The translations under genes were made by a program, and so were the position numbers. From Brachionus rotundiformis (lineage: Eukaryota; Rotifera; Eurotatoria; Ploima; Brachionidae), in the NCBI GenBank assembly GCA_016802295.1, contig JAESIW010000138.1, forward strand, positions 2,270,897-2,334,896: 64,000 nt of DNA. The letters run 5' to 3'. Of the stretch, positions 26,179 through 36,444 are shown piece after piece (the stretch's first letter is position 1; each line of letters opens with the position of its first letter). The notes under the pieces were generated by a model, which ran no database searches, was not told the DNA's origin, and saw only the letters and a program-made list of their open reading frames with translations.

Positions 26179-26491
26179 AATTGATATTTTGTTTTGTGAG
26201 AGACAAAAATCTAATTTATATATCCAATAATTAAGTCTAAAACGACCGGATATTTTTCGCCCAGAATTGAGATATAATAGGCTAAAATTAAATTTTTGGA
26301 TCGTTTTGTACTTATTTGGTTTAGTACAATTTTTAATAGAGTTTATATTAATTTTTTTTAATTAGAGTCATTTTGAAATAAATAAAAAATTGTGCTATCC
26401 TCTAATTCGTTTTTTAATTGACAAAAAATTGAATTAAAAATTAATAAATAATAAATTTTAAAAAAATGATAAATTTAATTCAAAAGTTAAC
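26179..26491. other. Intergenic
   Basis: A short promoter region of the cathepsin gene and 3' region of the dynein-like gene. Nothing else was recognised. Confidence 0.5.
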
Positions 26492-26934
26492 TCAACATTG
26501 GCAACCAAATAATTCGACCATTTTTTCTACCTCCTTGACCCACTTTAGAAGACAAGCAATCGGCTGTGACATTTCTGCTACTGATTCATAATTAAAGCTT
26601 TCCATTGAAGTAAAAATTTTGAGCTTTTTCAAAGTTATGTTGTCCACACTTTGAATATCGAAACTTTGAAGCATCTCAATCAGATGAGGATTGTCTGAAA
26701 AATAATTCTTTGGAATAAATATTAACTTGGTCTTTTTTTACGGTAATTACCTAACAAACGTCTGGCCTGTGTGATTGTGGGCTCTTTTCCAAGCAAAATA
26801 AGAACAGATTCGAGAACATATCCAACGATTCTTGGTGGATTCGCATGAGCTCTTATCTGAGTTATTTTTAATTTGTCTGAGTTATTGTTATTTATAACCG
26901 ATTTTAACTCATCTAAGATAGCATTGATTGTCAT
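26492..26934 (-). CDS. Free-standing dynein heavy-chain microtubule-binding domain
   Basis: Two exons (26934-26751 and 26694-26492, 57-nt GT-AG intron, phase 1) encode 128 residues. The whole protein corresponds to the stalk-head of a dynein heavy chain. ITQIRAHANPPRIVGYVLES is helix 1 to helix 2 of the microtubule-binding domain, LLGKEPT the loop after it, and FNYESVAEMS...LLKWVKEVEKM the last helices before coiled coil 2. The wording (ANPP, LES, LLG) is closer to cytoplasmic dynein 1 than to axonemal chains. There are no AAA modules and almost no coiled coil; the frame begins about 25 residues before the domain and stops right after it. It could be a captured domain working as a microtubule-binding or competing factor, or a transcribed remnant. 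The intact frame and canonical splice sites favour a working gene. Confidence 0.72.
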
Positions 26935-27405
26935 TTTATTCTAAATAGATCAAATTTTTGATTTTACATTGACCTTAAAATTTTTTAAAAAAGACCTTTA
27001 AAAATTAGCATTCTATTTGATAATTAAGCTATCATATATTTTGAGATAAAATTTCTCTGATCCTAATCAAAATATTTTGAGATTTGGCCTTAAACAAATA
27101 TGGTCATGTAATTACTATTGAAATAAGTTTATTTTGGATTTATTTTTTTCGTAGGAGTATTTGAGTCACGTTTTAGAATTAATAATTAATTAAATAAAAT
27201 TTTAAGTGTTGCATAATTTTATACAAATTTATCATTTAAAAGAAATTCCTTAGCTAGAAAGTAAATTAAGTGTATTTATATTGGATTTTTGATTTGGTAT
27301 ATGAATAAGTAGCCATTTCAATATTCATTTAAATTCTAAAATTATAACTACTGGTACTAATAGAAATTAAATTAAAAATAAATTTAGAAAAAATTAAAAT
27401 TTTAT
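26935..27405. other. Intergenic
   Basis: AT-rich, between the dynein-like gene and the FBXO22 gene. No feature recognised. Confidence 0.5.
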
Positions 27406-28638
27406 TTAAGTCTGAAAAGATATAAGTGTAAAAACAGTGGTAAATCCAGTTGCCAAAATATTATCAAAGATAAATTCTTTTTTACTAACGTCGTAAATTA
27501 AATCCTTGTCTGAATCTGTTCTATAATCCGGCACATAATCAACTCCTATTTCACCATAACTAAAAAATCCAACCAATGGAACATTTGGAAACTCTTTTAA
27601 GAACATATTTGACTCAAAATTTTCTTGATTATGGTAATCTTTTCCACGTCCACAGCAACTCACTTGAAAAGCCAAACATTTCTCTTCACTTGAATATACA
27701 CCACTCTTTTTCATTAAATTAATTTTTTCTTTCCAAATCTGATCAAAATCCTGTTTGGTAGACTCTCGAATCATAATTTGAGATACTTTACATTTAGATT
27801 CAACATTTGATATTAAAGACAAAAAAATCAATTTTGTTCTTTTTCCAGAGCAATCGTCCAATTTCTTGACGATTCCTCCAGAGCAAGAAAAACCATTTTT
27901 CACATTTTTTCCCATTTTTAGTTTTCTAATTCGATTTAAATTATCCAACAAAGGGATTAATTTAGAATCCGAATATCCATCAACTAATAATAGCAAAAAT
28001 TTAATCTCTTCATTTTCCTTTATACCCAAAAAATTGTCCAAATCCTGCTCGGTTTTTAGCTCGGGTAAATTTGTTTTAAAATAAACTGGCTTAATACCAA
28101 ACCTATACATGGTAGTTTCTGGAATTAACAAACTACTTAAAGCAGGATATTCATAATCAGACTCGATTTCGAGACCAATATTATTTCTTGAGCCGATTAT
28201 ACCATCTCCAACAATAAAAAGTTTTGGCAAATTTACAGAAAGCTTTTTTTTTAAAATATTTGGTATAGTAATCTTTTCTTTACCAGTCTTTAAACGCTTT
28301 GATTTTTGATAGCTTGAAGTATGGACCTGGCTTTCTGAGGCTAATAATGAGTGAAAATTAGCTGGTCGATTCAGAAAAAACACATTCAAAGCCGGTTTGC
28401 ACCATATCTGCGCCATTTCCAAACTAATTTTATCTTCAAAATCTTGAATTTTACTAAAATTATCATTTGACTGGTAAACAAAAGATTGTAAATGAGAGCC
28501 ACGCTGTCTAATTACTTCCTGAACTAGGCTATTCCATTTTTTGCACACTCTCATGGATCGAATTAAGTATTTACTCGGCAGATAAGAGAATATTTTGAGC
28601 AGTATCAGATCATCTAAATTCTCGTATGATAGCTCCAT
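27406..28638 (-). CDS. FBXO22: F-box and FIST-domain protein, FBXO22-like
   Basis: An intronless 410-residue protein. Residues about 5-45 are an F-box (LDDLILLKIFSYLPSKYLIR followed by MRVCKKWN), which binds SKP1 in SCF ubiquitin ligases. The body matches the FIST_N/FIST_C architecture of FBXO22, best at the end: AFQVSCCGRGKDYH, SNMFLKEFPNVPLVGFFSYG and EIGVDY. Length is close to the mammalian protein of about 400 residues. It should be the substrate receptor of an SCF complex. It lies divergent to selenoprotein T, with about 210 bp between the two start codons. Confidence 0.88.
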   Translation of the reverse strand: MELSYENLDDLILLKIFSYLPSKYLIRSMRVCKKWNSLVQEVIRQRGSHLQSFVYQSNDNFSKIQDFEDKISLEMAQIWCKPALNVFFLNRPANFHSLLASESQVHTSSYQKSKRLKTGKEKITIPNILKKKLSVNLPKLFIVGDGIIGSRNNIGLEIESDYEYPALSSLLIPETTMYRFGIKPVYFKTNLPELKTEQDLDNFLGIKENEEIKFLLLLVDGYSDSKLIPLLDNLNRIRKLKMGKNVKNGFSCSGGIVKKLDDCSGKRTKLIFLSLISNVESKCKVSQIMIRESTKQDFDQIWKEKINLMKKSGVYSSEEKCLAFQVSCCGRGKDYHNQENFESNMFLKEFPNVPLVGFFSYGEIGVDYVPDYRTDSDKDLIYDVSKKEFIFDNILATGFTTVFTLISFQT

Positions 28639-28847
28639 TTTTCATTAAATGGCCATGTTATCTTAAATTATTTATATGATGATTTTTGATAATTTTTAAC
28701 TTAAAATTAATCCTAATATTTAGCTCAGAATCGATTTTTGCATTTGCATTTAGCAAAATAAATTAAAGATAATTTAAAATTTTGTTAATTTATGTATAGT
28801 GAGTCTTTATAATATCTGAACAAAATAAACTTTTTGATCAAAAAAAA

Positions 28848-29709
28848 ATGGTCGAAGGATTCAAAGTTAACTTGGTTATTTTATGTTTCCTAGTGCTGGT
28901 TCTATCTGTGAAAGATTTGCTTTTAATAAGCCCTAATTCCGTAGAGGATACCAAATCCAATTCGATTAAATCCGAATCGGACCTTAATGCTCATAATGTG
29001 ATGCCAGATCAAACCGAGGTAGAGAACGAATCGGAAAGTTTTGATGCCAATTTTAATGAGGAACAGGAGCCAAAAAAGATTCCCTCGCTTAAAATGAAAA
29101 GTAATCAGCAGTCAATTAAATTTTTATATTGGTAAAGAAATTAAATTTTATAAAAGTTGGCAAAATTTTAATAAAACAAATTTAGTTTTTCGTGTGGATA
29201 CAAAAATGCTTTTGAGCAGTACTCTCAATTGATTAAGTCAAGATTTCCAGATATCACCATAATAGGTGAAAACTACTCTCCTGGAACTTATCGTTTACTT
29301 ATGGCCCAAGCATTGAGTCTTATTAAGATGATCCTTATAGGATTTATCATATCTGGTTCTAGTCCGTTCAATTACTTTAACATGGCCACACCAAACGCCT
29401 TCACATGGGCCACCCAAAATAAAGTATAACTAATTACACAAAAATGTTTCAATCTAATTTAACTTATCTTTTTAATCAAAGTTTTATTCTTGTTTAATGA
29501 TTTTTTTTCTATCAAATGCCATCGAGACAAGTTTAATAAGCAGTGGTGCGTTTGAGATCTATCTGAATGGTATTCAAATTTGGTCCAAACTTGACAGTGA
29601 CAGAATGCCACATGAGAAAGAGTTAATGCAAATTTTGGACATGAATTTTAATTTCGAATCGGAGAAAAACTCCGCTTTTGGAGCTGGCAGTGCAAACGGA
29701 AATTTCTAA
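28848..29709 (+). CDS. SELENOT: Selenoprotein T homologue with Cys in place of Sec
   Basis: Three exons: 28848-29131, 29186-29423 and 29482-29709, giving 249 residues. An N-terminal hydrophobic segment (residues about 7-27) leads into a linker that is longer than usual and acidic. The thioredoxin-like fold follows: the redox motif CFSCGY spans the first intron, then SRFPDITIIGENYSPG, the hydrophobic hairpin LIKMILIGFIISG, FTWATQNKFYSC, FFLSNAIETSLISSGAFEI and WSKLDS. In vertebrate SELENOT the second position of the redox pair is selenocysteine (CVSU). Here it is TGT, so no selenocysteine insertion is needed. Expected location is the ER membrane, as a thiol oxidoreductase. The polyadenylation region runs into the convergent gene at 29794. 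Confidence 0.93.
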
Positions 29710-29793
29710 GATTTTTTTTTATTTTTTTAATTATGGAATTATCTAATAAAATTATATTGAAAATTTTACTGAAAAAGCTCAATCTTTTTCCTC

Positions 29794-30465
29794 TTATTCA
29801 CAAACTAATTCATTTAAAATAGTGGTTTTAGTGTAGCAATCGGACGGTGGTTTTTTATTCTTTAATGCTTTGAGTATCTTGATATCATCTTCATCTAATT
29901 CCTCAATCATAGGTTTACTTTTTCTATTATTATTAGGTATAAATTCGCTAATTTCTTTAGCTTTTAATGAATCAACAACAATTACACAAACTATTGGTTG
30001 GTTGCATTGTGGCTGGTCATAGGCTTTTTCATTTCCATTTCTTGAATTTTGGTTCTGACTAGCCATTTGCATGTTATTATTATTATTATAATTGTTATTA
30101 TTATTATTATTTCGATTAAAATTTTGATTATTAAAACTAGAATTGTTAGGCATATTATTTTGGTTAAAATTAGGATTATTGTTATTTGGAAAATTGTTTT
30201 GGTTGTTGAAATTTGGATTATTATTTGGATTAAAGTTAGAATTGTTAAAATTATTTTGATTTTGGTTATTATTAAAGCCTGGTCCATTGTTTTGTCCATA
30301 GCTTTGACCATAATTGAAATTCGGGTTTGATTGTGGTGGGGATTGTGGGGAAGTCTGCGGTGGAGACATATTTTGATTCGAATTGTTGTTTGGGCCATTG
30401 TAGCCACGTTGGTCATCGAAGTCCCGATTTGACTTCTTCTTCTTTTTGCCCAACTTGTTTCCCAT
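29794..30465 (-). CDS. Myristoylated-array protein 1, Asn/Gln-rich
   Basis: A 223-residue intronless protein, the first member (by coordinate) of the seven-gene array. It starts MGNKLGKKKKK: Gly2 with Gly6 fits N-myristoylation, and the Lys run would add electrostatic membrane binding. Residues about 22-140 are a prion-like Asn/Gln/Pro tract. A short ordered stretch follows (QPIVCVIVVDSLKAKEI), then an acidic-basic tail ending NELVCE. A TATA-like word (gtataaaaag) lies on the minus strand at about 30523-30532, some 60 bp before the ATG. The core VCVIVV is echoed by VICVAI in the next gene, which supports common descent. No known family recognised. Confidence 0.75.
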   Translation of the reverse strand: MGNKLGKKKKKSNRDFDDQRGYNGPNNNSNQNMSPPQTSPQSPPQSNPNFNYGQSYGQNNGPGFNNNQNQNNFNNSNFNPNNNPNFNNQNNFPNNNNPNFNQNNMPNNSSFNNQNFNRNNNNNNNYNNNNNMQMASQNQNSRNGNEKAYDQPQCNQPIVCVIVVDSLKAKEISEFIPNNNRKSKPMIEELDEDDIKILKALKNKKPPSDCYTKTTILNELVCE

Positions 30466-31242
30466 TATCCTTTTAATTGATAAATTTTCTAAACACTCAT
30501 TGAGTTTTTTTTAAAATGTTATCTTTTTATACCCATTAGTCATTACTCTATGTTTATAAACTTGACAAAAGATTCAAGCATCATTGCTTACATCTCTTAT
30601 TATGCATTTTAATTAAAAGAGTTTGAATTTGGAAAAGAAATGATTGCATAAGTTAACCACATTCTAAATAATATGAATTAAAAATACAAATGGTAACAGA
30701 TGATGGTAAAATATATTCTTTTTGTTTATTGTAAATTGGCGATGTATAGAAATTTTTTGTAATATCGTATTGGTAAATGTGTTTATTGGCATTCTAGTTT
30801 TTTAGATTTATTTTTTTAATTAGTTTTTTTCTCAATTTATGCAGGCAATTAAGTTCTTTCTGTGAGCAAATTAAAATTACTTTGCCGTAAACAGAATTGT
30901 ATTTAATTTAAAATTTTTTAATAAACACGGCAATTAAACATACTTTTAAATTTATTTATTTTGTTGTTAAAACATGATTATTAATGACAATAATCGAAAG
31001 GTTTTTGAATAGATTAAATACATTTATACATCAAATACAATTTATTTTAAATATTTAAAATGTTGAAAAATTAATGTTAAACAAATTTAAATTCAAAATA
31101 TCTGCAAATAAATTCAAATTCAATTTTTTAAACTAATTAAAAAAAATATGTTCAATTTTAAAATATTTTTATTAAGAAATTAAAAAAAAAATTAGAAAAA
31201 GTTTTCATTTGGTTTTTAGCTTTTTCACTGTTTCCTTTTATT
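30466..31242. other. Intergenic within the array
   Basis: Promoter of array gene 1 (TATA-like at about 30523-30532) and the 3' flank of array gene 2. Otherwise AT-rich with no feature. Confidence 0.5.
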
Positions 31243-31635
31243 TCAGTATATCAAGTCTTTACAAACATGGATTTTTTTATATTGCCGCGGCGGAGGTACA
31301 GATGGTGCCGTGTAAACAATTGGCGGAAGTGGCTTTGGTGGTGGAATGGCTACACAAATGACTTGAGATCCTGGAGGTATATTTCTATGGTGAAAAGGTG
31401 GCACATCTGGTGGAGCTCCATAAGGTCCGTAGGAATCTGGTGGTCCGTACGGGTTTTGCCCGTAGTTCGGCGGTTGGTTTCTGTTCGGAGGTGGATAATT
31501 GGAGGATCCGTATGGCCCTGGTGGTGGCGGTGGTGGGTAATTGTTATTAGGTGGCTGGTTGTAATTAGGAGGATAATTTGATGGTGGTGGGTTCGATGCT
31601 GCTTTCTTCTTCTTCTTGGAACTTTTCAAACCCAT
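31243..31635 (-). CDS. Myristoylated-array protein 2, Pro-rich
   Basis: A 130-residue protein starting MGLKSSKKKKKAA, which fits N-myristoylation (Gly2, Ser6) followed by a polybasic patch. Residues about 15-85 are Pro/Asn/Tyr-rich with PPP runs and NYPPP/YGPP repeats. A short hydrophobic core follows (GSQVICVAIPPPKPLPPIVY), similar in position and character to that of gene 1. It ends KIHVCKDLIY. Upstream, cag/gttgaa and tttttttag/aataattagag could be the ends of an intron in the 5' untranslated region. Function unknown; membrane attachment is inferred from the N-terminus. Confidence 0.72.
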   Translation of the reverse strand: MGLKSSKKKKKAASNPPPSNYPPNYNQPPNNNYPPPPPPGPYGSSNYPPPNRNQPPNYGQNPYGPPDSYGPYGAPPDVPPFHHRNIPPGSQVICVAIPPPKPLPPIVYTAPSVPPPRQYKKIHVCKDLIY

Positions 31636-32593
31636 CTCTAATTATTCTAAAAAAACATAAAATTATTAAATTTTACTATTTTGAAAATTTCAACCTGACA
31701 GAATCACTAGATGTGATACGTTTAAATAGTATATCGCAGTAATTGAATTTTACCTGAAACGCTATCCTTTATGATGTTTGATTACTTAAACGCTGTCATT
31801 CATGCAAAAAATACAATTAAGATCTGAATATTTCAGTTCAGGTATCTGCTGTATATTTTCATGTAGCTACATCTTATTCTTTTCATTTTAAAAAGAATCG
31901 ATCTCTTTGTAATTAATGTTTTAAATTTTTGATTATCTTGCTTTATTTGTATTTAAATTTGTATATGCATGAAAAATATCTATTTCTATTGATCTCAAGA
32001 ATACCTGAAAATTTGTATCCAAAACTTATTCTCATTTATAAAGAGATATAGTATGATAGTAAAAATCAGTATTGTATTTTAAATTTTTCAAAAGTTAATT
32101 TAACCAAAGTTTTTTTTATAATTAAACAAAATTACTAGATTAAAAATAGGTCTGGTTTATCATCATTTATTAAAGACAGTTTTAAAATTTTATTTTGTAT
32201 TTTAATAATTTAGACATAAAGAAAAGTTTCCGAGCGTGATAGAAATACATAGGCCATTATTTAATTAGCTCTTATATTTTTAATTTAACATTTTATTTTC
32301 TTGTAATGTTATTTTTATTTTATTGAAGAAAAATTAGAAAAATAAGTGAATAAGTTTTTTTTATTTTTCTAAAAAATATTTTTATTCATTGTAACTTTAT
32401 ATAATAAAGCATAATAACCAATAATTTAATATATTTTTAATATAAAAAAGTAAAATTTAAATTAAAATCAGAATGCAGAATTAACTTTATTACTAATATT
32501 AAAAATATTAAAATAATTAAATTAAACATTAGTAAACCGGATTATTTTTCATTTTATTGAGTTGAATAAAATAATGTGACAGATAAATAAATT
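31636..32593. other. Intergenic within the array
   Basis: Holds the promoter of array gene 2 and the 3' flank of array gene 3. Strongly AT-rich; no other feature seen. Confidence 0.5.
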
Positions 32594-33010
32594 TTAGAAA
32601 AAAGTCCCCATTGGCATAGTTGGTGCATAATCAAATGAGATAGGCCAAGAGCAGGCCATTGATCCAAATTCAAAATTATTGCATCCGTATCCATAGCCGA
32701 AATTGTTGAATGAGTTCCATGAATTCCATCCACCTATTGGGAAAGTAGTTACAGGTATAAAACCAATTGGCCATATGAGTGAATTTTCATCACAACCTCT
32801 GAAGGTTCTAGATTCATATTCATTGTCTGATTCAGAGTCTGAATCATAGTCATCATATTTTGGTCTTCGTTTTTTGACAGGTGGACGATATGATGAACCA
32901 TGGCCTAGAGTATTATTGGCAAGCGATGGTCCACGTGAATAATTTTGAGGTGGTGGTGGAATTGGATAAGAATTTGTGTTTTTTTTCTTTTTGGAAAGCT
33001 TAGAACCCAT
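32594..33010 (-). CDS. Myristoylated-array protein 3, acidic Ser/Asp and aromatic
   Basis: 138 residues from the ATG that gives MGSKLSKKKKNTN (Gly2, Ser6, polybasic). The frame stays open 42 codons further upstream, but that part is ordinary AT-rich DNA and the array-wide Met-Gly start is the better choice. The order is PPPP, a basic patch (PPVKKRRPKYDDYD), an acidic Ser/Asp run that looks like casein-kinase-2 sites, then a Trp/Phe/Gly/Asn-rich C-terminus (GWNSWNSFNNFGYGYG). The basic-then-acidic block is similar to one in array gene 5. Function unknown. Confidence 0.68.
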   Translation of the reverse strand: MGSKLSKKKKNTNSYPIPPPPQNYSRGPSLANNTLGHGSSYRPPVKKRRPKYDDYDSDSESDNEYESRTFRGCDENSLIWPIGFIPVTTFPIGGWNSWNSFNNFGYGYGCNNFEFGSMACSWPISFDYAPTMPMGTFF

Positions 33011-33586
33011 TTCGTAATTTAGTTTCGACTTTATTTGGTTTTTCTTAAATAGAGTTTTAGACGGGACTAAAAAATCTAGAAATAAAATTTTAATAATAGG
33101 AAAAAGAATTTGTGTTTTCTTATTCGAGTCAATCAAATCGAATTTATTTATCTAAAATTATTACTTTTTTATAGATAATTTTTCATTTTTTAAGTAAGAC
33201 TTGTTCATCGAAAGATCGAATTTAATTTTTGAATTTAATTTTTTATTTGGTTTGTCTAAGCATGACTGCCCAAATATATTTGGCAACATTTTGTCTATTT
33301 TATTCGTTTATATTATAAAATGTGTTTTCAAATTTTTAAAAAAGGATTTTTTTTTAATTTTCATTATTTTTTTTTAATAATTGTTAATAATTGATCATAT
33401 AAGCATATCAATTAGTAATATGTACAATTTTATACAGTTTAGTAAATTTCAGATAAAAATATGATTGTTTAGTAAGATTAATTAAAGTAAAAAGTTTTTT
33501 TTTTAAAAATACTTAATTATTTAACAAAAAGCGATATGCTAAAAGTTCAAAATTATTAGTTAGTTAAAAATAATTAATTATCAATT
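33011..33586. other. Intergenic within the array
   Basis: 5' flank of array gene 3 and 3' flank of array gene 4; AT-rich, nothing else recognised. Confidence 0.5.
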
Positions 33587-34660
33587 TCATTGTTCCACTT
33601 CTATTGTTACTTGATTGTTGATTTCATTTGGTACCCGAATACTAGTCAGCATATACTTGGCATCATTAAGCGGATTTTCCCTATTATTAAACACTTTAAA
33701 GTGTAACTCATCAAAATTGTTTTTCGGTCTAACCGGCTTGGCATAAAATGTGGTTGGATACTTTTTTTTGTTATAACGAGATAGAACGTGAGTTTTTCTA
33801 TTAAGTTTGGTAGGTTCAGGCTCGAATTTTATATCAGGTATGGTAATTTTTTTAAATGGCTTTATATTTAGCTTCTTAAGCTTAGGTGGAGTGATTTTTT
33901 CTAAAGGAGACTGGTACTCTGGTAAATTCGATTGTTCTGAATGAGAGTTATTAGGTTCAGACCTATTAAGCTCAGAGTTCTTGCTATGTCCTGAATGAGA
34001 AGAAGAAGACACTTGTTCATCATCTGGTTTCCAATAGGTATTTTTCATGAATTTAACATCTTTGTTGGTCAAGTATCTAGGTTGGTTTGGATTCACAAAA
34101 AATTCAGGATTATTCTCGGCCAAAAACTCGCCATCAACAAATGGGTCGAAAGCTCGTCGCCGTCTCACCCTTCGCCTTGGTCTTCTACGCATCCTCCGAT
34201 AGTTGTTCATTCGATCTATATTGGGATTCATGACTGGTCTTGGGCCTTCATGATTCATGAAATTAGGGTCTGGATGCTGAAATGGGTCTTGTGGAAAATC
34301 TTCTGGAGGAAAACTCATGTGCTCATTATAACCATTATCATGAGGGCTTGGATGTTGGGAGTTCATTCGGTCATTTTGGTTAAAATTGTTGTGATTAAAA
34401 TTACCATGGTTTTGGTTGTTTTGATGATGATGGTTATGATGGTGACGGTGGTGGTGATTATTCATTCTATGATTCCAATGATTATGATGATTATGATGTG
34501 CATGTCCATGACGGTTGTTGCCAAAGTGATTCTGGTCATTCATGTGAGGTTGATTGTATTGATTGTGTCCATGATTATTGTAATTATAATTTTGATTTTG
34601 AAAAAGATTATTTGGAAATGGAGTGGAATTGTCACTTGATTTTGATTTTCTTCCGCCCAT
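33587..34660 (-). CDS. Myristoylated-array protein 4, His/Asn-rich
   Basis: 357 residues, the longest of the array. It starts MGGRKSKSSDN (Gly2, Ser6, basic). Residues about 28-120 are extremely His/Asn-rich with HHNHH runs, so metal or pH-dependent binding is conceivable. An Arg block (RRMRRRPRRRVRRRR) lies near residue 155. The C-terminal 170 residues are Ser- then Lys/Pro-rich and end in a more ordered strand-like part (KYMLTSIRVPNEINNQVTIE). A run of alternating TA (tatatatataaa) on the minus strand about 30-45 bp before the ATG is a good TATA box. Function unknown. Confidence 0.72.
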   Translation of the reverse strand: MGGRKSKSSDNSTPFPNNLFQNQNYNYNNHGHNQYNQPHMNDQNHFGNNRHGHAHHNHHNHWNHRMNNHHHRHHHNHHHQNNQNHGNFNHNNFNQNDRMNSQHPSPHDNGYNEHMSFPPEDFPQDPFQHPDPNFMNHEGPRPVMNPNIDRMNNYRRMRRRPRRRVRRRRAFDPFVDGEFLAENNPEFFVNPNQPRYLTNKDVKFMKNTYWKPDDEQVSSSSHSGHSKNSELNRSEPNNSHSEQSNLPEYQSPLEKITPPKLKKLNIKPFKKITIPDIKFEPEPTKLNRKTHVLSRYNKKKYPTTFYAKPVRPKNNFDELHFKVFNNRENPLNDAKYMLTSIRVPNEINNQVTIEVEQ

Positions 34661-36009
34661 TATTTTGAATTTATTTTAAAAAAGAATAGTTTTTTTATAT
34701 ATATAAATTTATTTAAATCATTGAAGAAAGATATTCTCTATAAACATAAATTTTTTAGTCAAATAAGCTAATAATTTTGTATCGAATTAATTCTTTTTAT
34801 GAAGTATCTGATATTATGTACCATATTTCAAGCGTGGAAAAATATGCCAATATTTTAGCTTTGTTTGTTTGATTTTAAATACAATTTCTTCCAAATTGAA
34901 TATTTTTTAAATACAGAAGATGATTTAAAAAATATTGTGATGTAATGGAAAAAGGACTTATAAACAATTCATTAAATTTTTTATTAAAAATTTATTATGA
35001 AATTATTAATTTTACTCGAAATACAATGGACACTTATTCTATTAGTAAAAGATACAAGTCTAGTTAATTAATATGTAATTCTAATTTTATTAAGATAGAT
35101 TTTTTTGTAAATATTTATATATCAAATCAATAAAAGATAAACCAAGTCTAATTTGACAATTATATAAATAAAAAAAAACAAAAACAAACGACAAATTCAA
35201 GTCATTGATAAAATTTTAATTATCATGGATACAAATTATTATTAAGGTTTAGAGTATATTTTAATTAGAAAATTTAGATAATACTTTTAAAACTTTTTTA
35301 ATAATAATTTTAGATATGATCATTAAAATTTGATTATTGAATTTAAATATCATATCTTTTCTTGAACATTTTTAATTTTTTTGCAATTATTTATTTTAAA
35401 AAAATGAGATTTTGCTACGAAATGACATAATTTCATTTTTAATTGGTCATATTATTTATAAGGCAATAATGAAGAATAGATAATTAATGTTTCTAATAGA
35501 AACCTGATTTCCAAAATTCATATTTTTTGTACAGTTTTTAATTAAAAGTATGTTTTGTGAGTAATCAAAAGCTAGTAAATAATTTATTCATTTCTACGCT
35601 CTAAAAGATACCAAGAAAGGAGATGAGCTACCTCTTTGCTCCACGAGAAGTGAATAAGAAAAAAAATACAATTAAATTTTTGTTTTTAAATATTAAAAAA
35701 AATAAATAGATAGTGAAAAAAGATGATCTAAACAAAATATTTAATTTAAAAGCTTTTTTTATTCATTTACAAAAGCAATTCTTGATTTAAATTGATGTCA
35801 ATAGTTTTTCTTGATGCATTATAGTTAAAAAAAAAATTAAATATTTTTTTAAGCTAAATTTAAAAAGATAACCAAAAAATATGAATTTAGTTGTTTATTA
35901 AACAAATAAGTTTAAAAGATTTAATTTTATTTTAAAAATTTAAATCTTTGTATTTTTTTTTAAATGAAAGAATATTTTGGAATATTTTGGCAATTAGATT
36001 TGAGTAAGT
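34661..36009. other. Intergenic within the array
   Basis: The largest gap inside the array (1.35 kb). It contains the promoter of gene 4 at its left end. No degenerate array gene or other coding sequence was recognised. Confidence 0.5.
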
Positions 36010-36444
36010 TTAAAAAGCAACCATAGATTGGTTAAAAAAATCTTGATTGTAATCATCAAATCCATATCGGTAATAATTCATAAAACTGGCATCATACATG
36101 TATGGATTTTTGTTAAAATTTAGACCAAAGTTTGGCTCATCATCACAAACCACGCGGCATCTTCTATTTGGTCGTCTTCTGTGTTTTCTTGGCATTTCTT
36201 CATCTTCAGTGCTGGAATAGTCACTCTCGTAAGCATGTCGGTGTCGGTGTTTAGAATTGTGACGATGGTGATCAAAATGGTCATTTCTATGATCATAATG
36301 GTCATTGTAGCCACCGAAATGATCATTGTAGCCAGGTCTACCTCCTGGTCTGCGAGCTGGACGTGGTGGTATTGGTGCTGGAGGTAGCGGTGGGGGTGGT
36401 GGTGATGGAGCAGGCGATTTCTTTTTAGAACTTCTACTACCCAT
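36010..36444 (-). CDS. Myristoylated-array protein 5, Pro- and His/Asp-rich
   Basis: 144 residues starting MGSRSSKKKSPAP (Gly2, Ser6, Lys7-9). Then a Pro-rich stretch (about 12-32), an Arg/Gly linker, a His/Asp/Asn block with repeated NDHFGGYNDHYDHRNDHFDH-like words, a Ser/Glu acidic run next to a basic run (MPRKHRRRPNRRC), and an aromatic Asn/Asp/Tyr tail. A TATA-like atttaaa lies about 50-60 bp before the ATG on the minus strand. No known family. Confidence 0.72.
   Translation of the reverse strand: MGSRSSKKKSPAPSPPPPPLPPAPIPPRPARRPGGRPGYNDHFGGYNDHYDHRNDHFDHHRHNSKHRHRHAYESDYSSTEDEEMPRKHRRRPNRRCRVVCDDEPNFGLNFNKNPYMYDASFMNYYRYGFDDYNQDFFNQSMVAF

Noticed and set aside
30049..30416. Ile-rich frames on both strands opposite or overlapping the Asn-rich gene
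   Set aside because: Other-frame readings of AAT/AAC repeats; no independent support.
32594..33136. 42-residue N-terminal extension of array gene 3
   Set aside because: Would destroy the Met-Gly start shared by all seven genes; the extension looks like an AT-rich leader that happens to be open.
33995..34639. Long plus-strand frame rich in Met/Ile/Val/His
   Set aside because: Antisense of the His/Asn codons in array gene 4; hydrophobic composition is a by-product.
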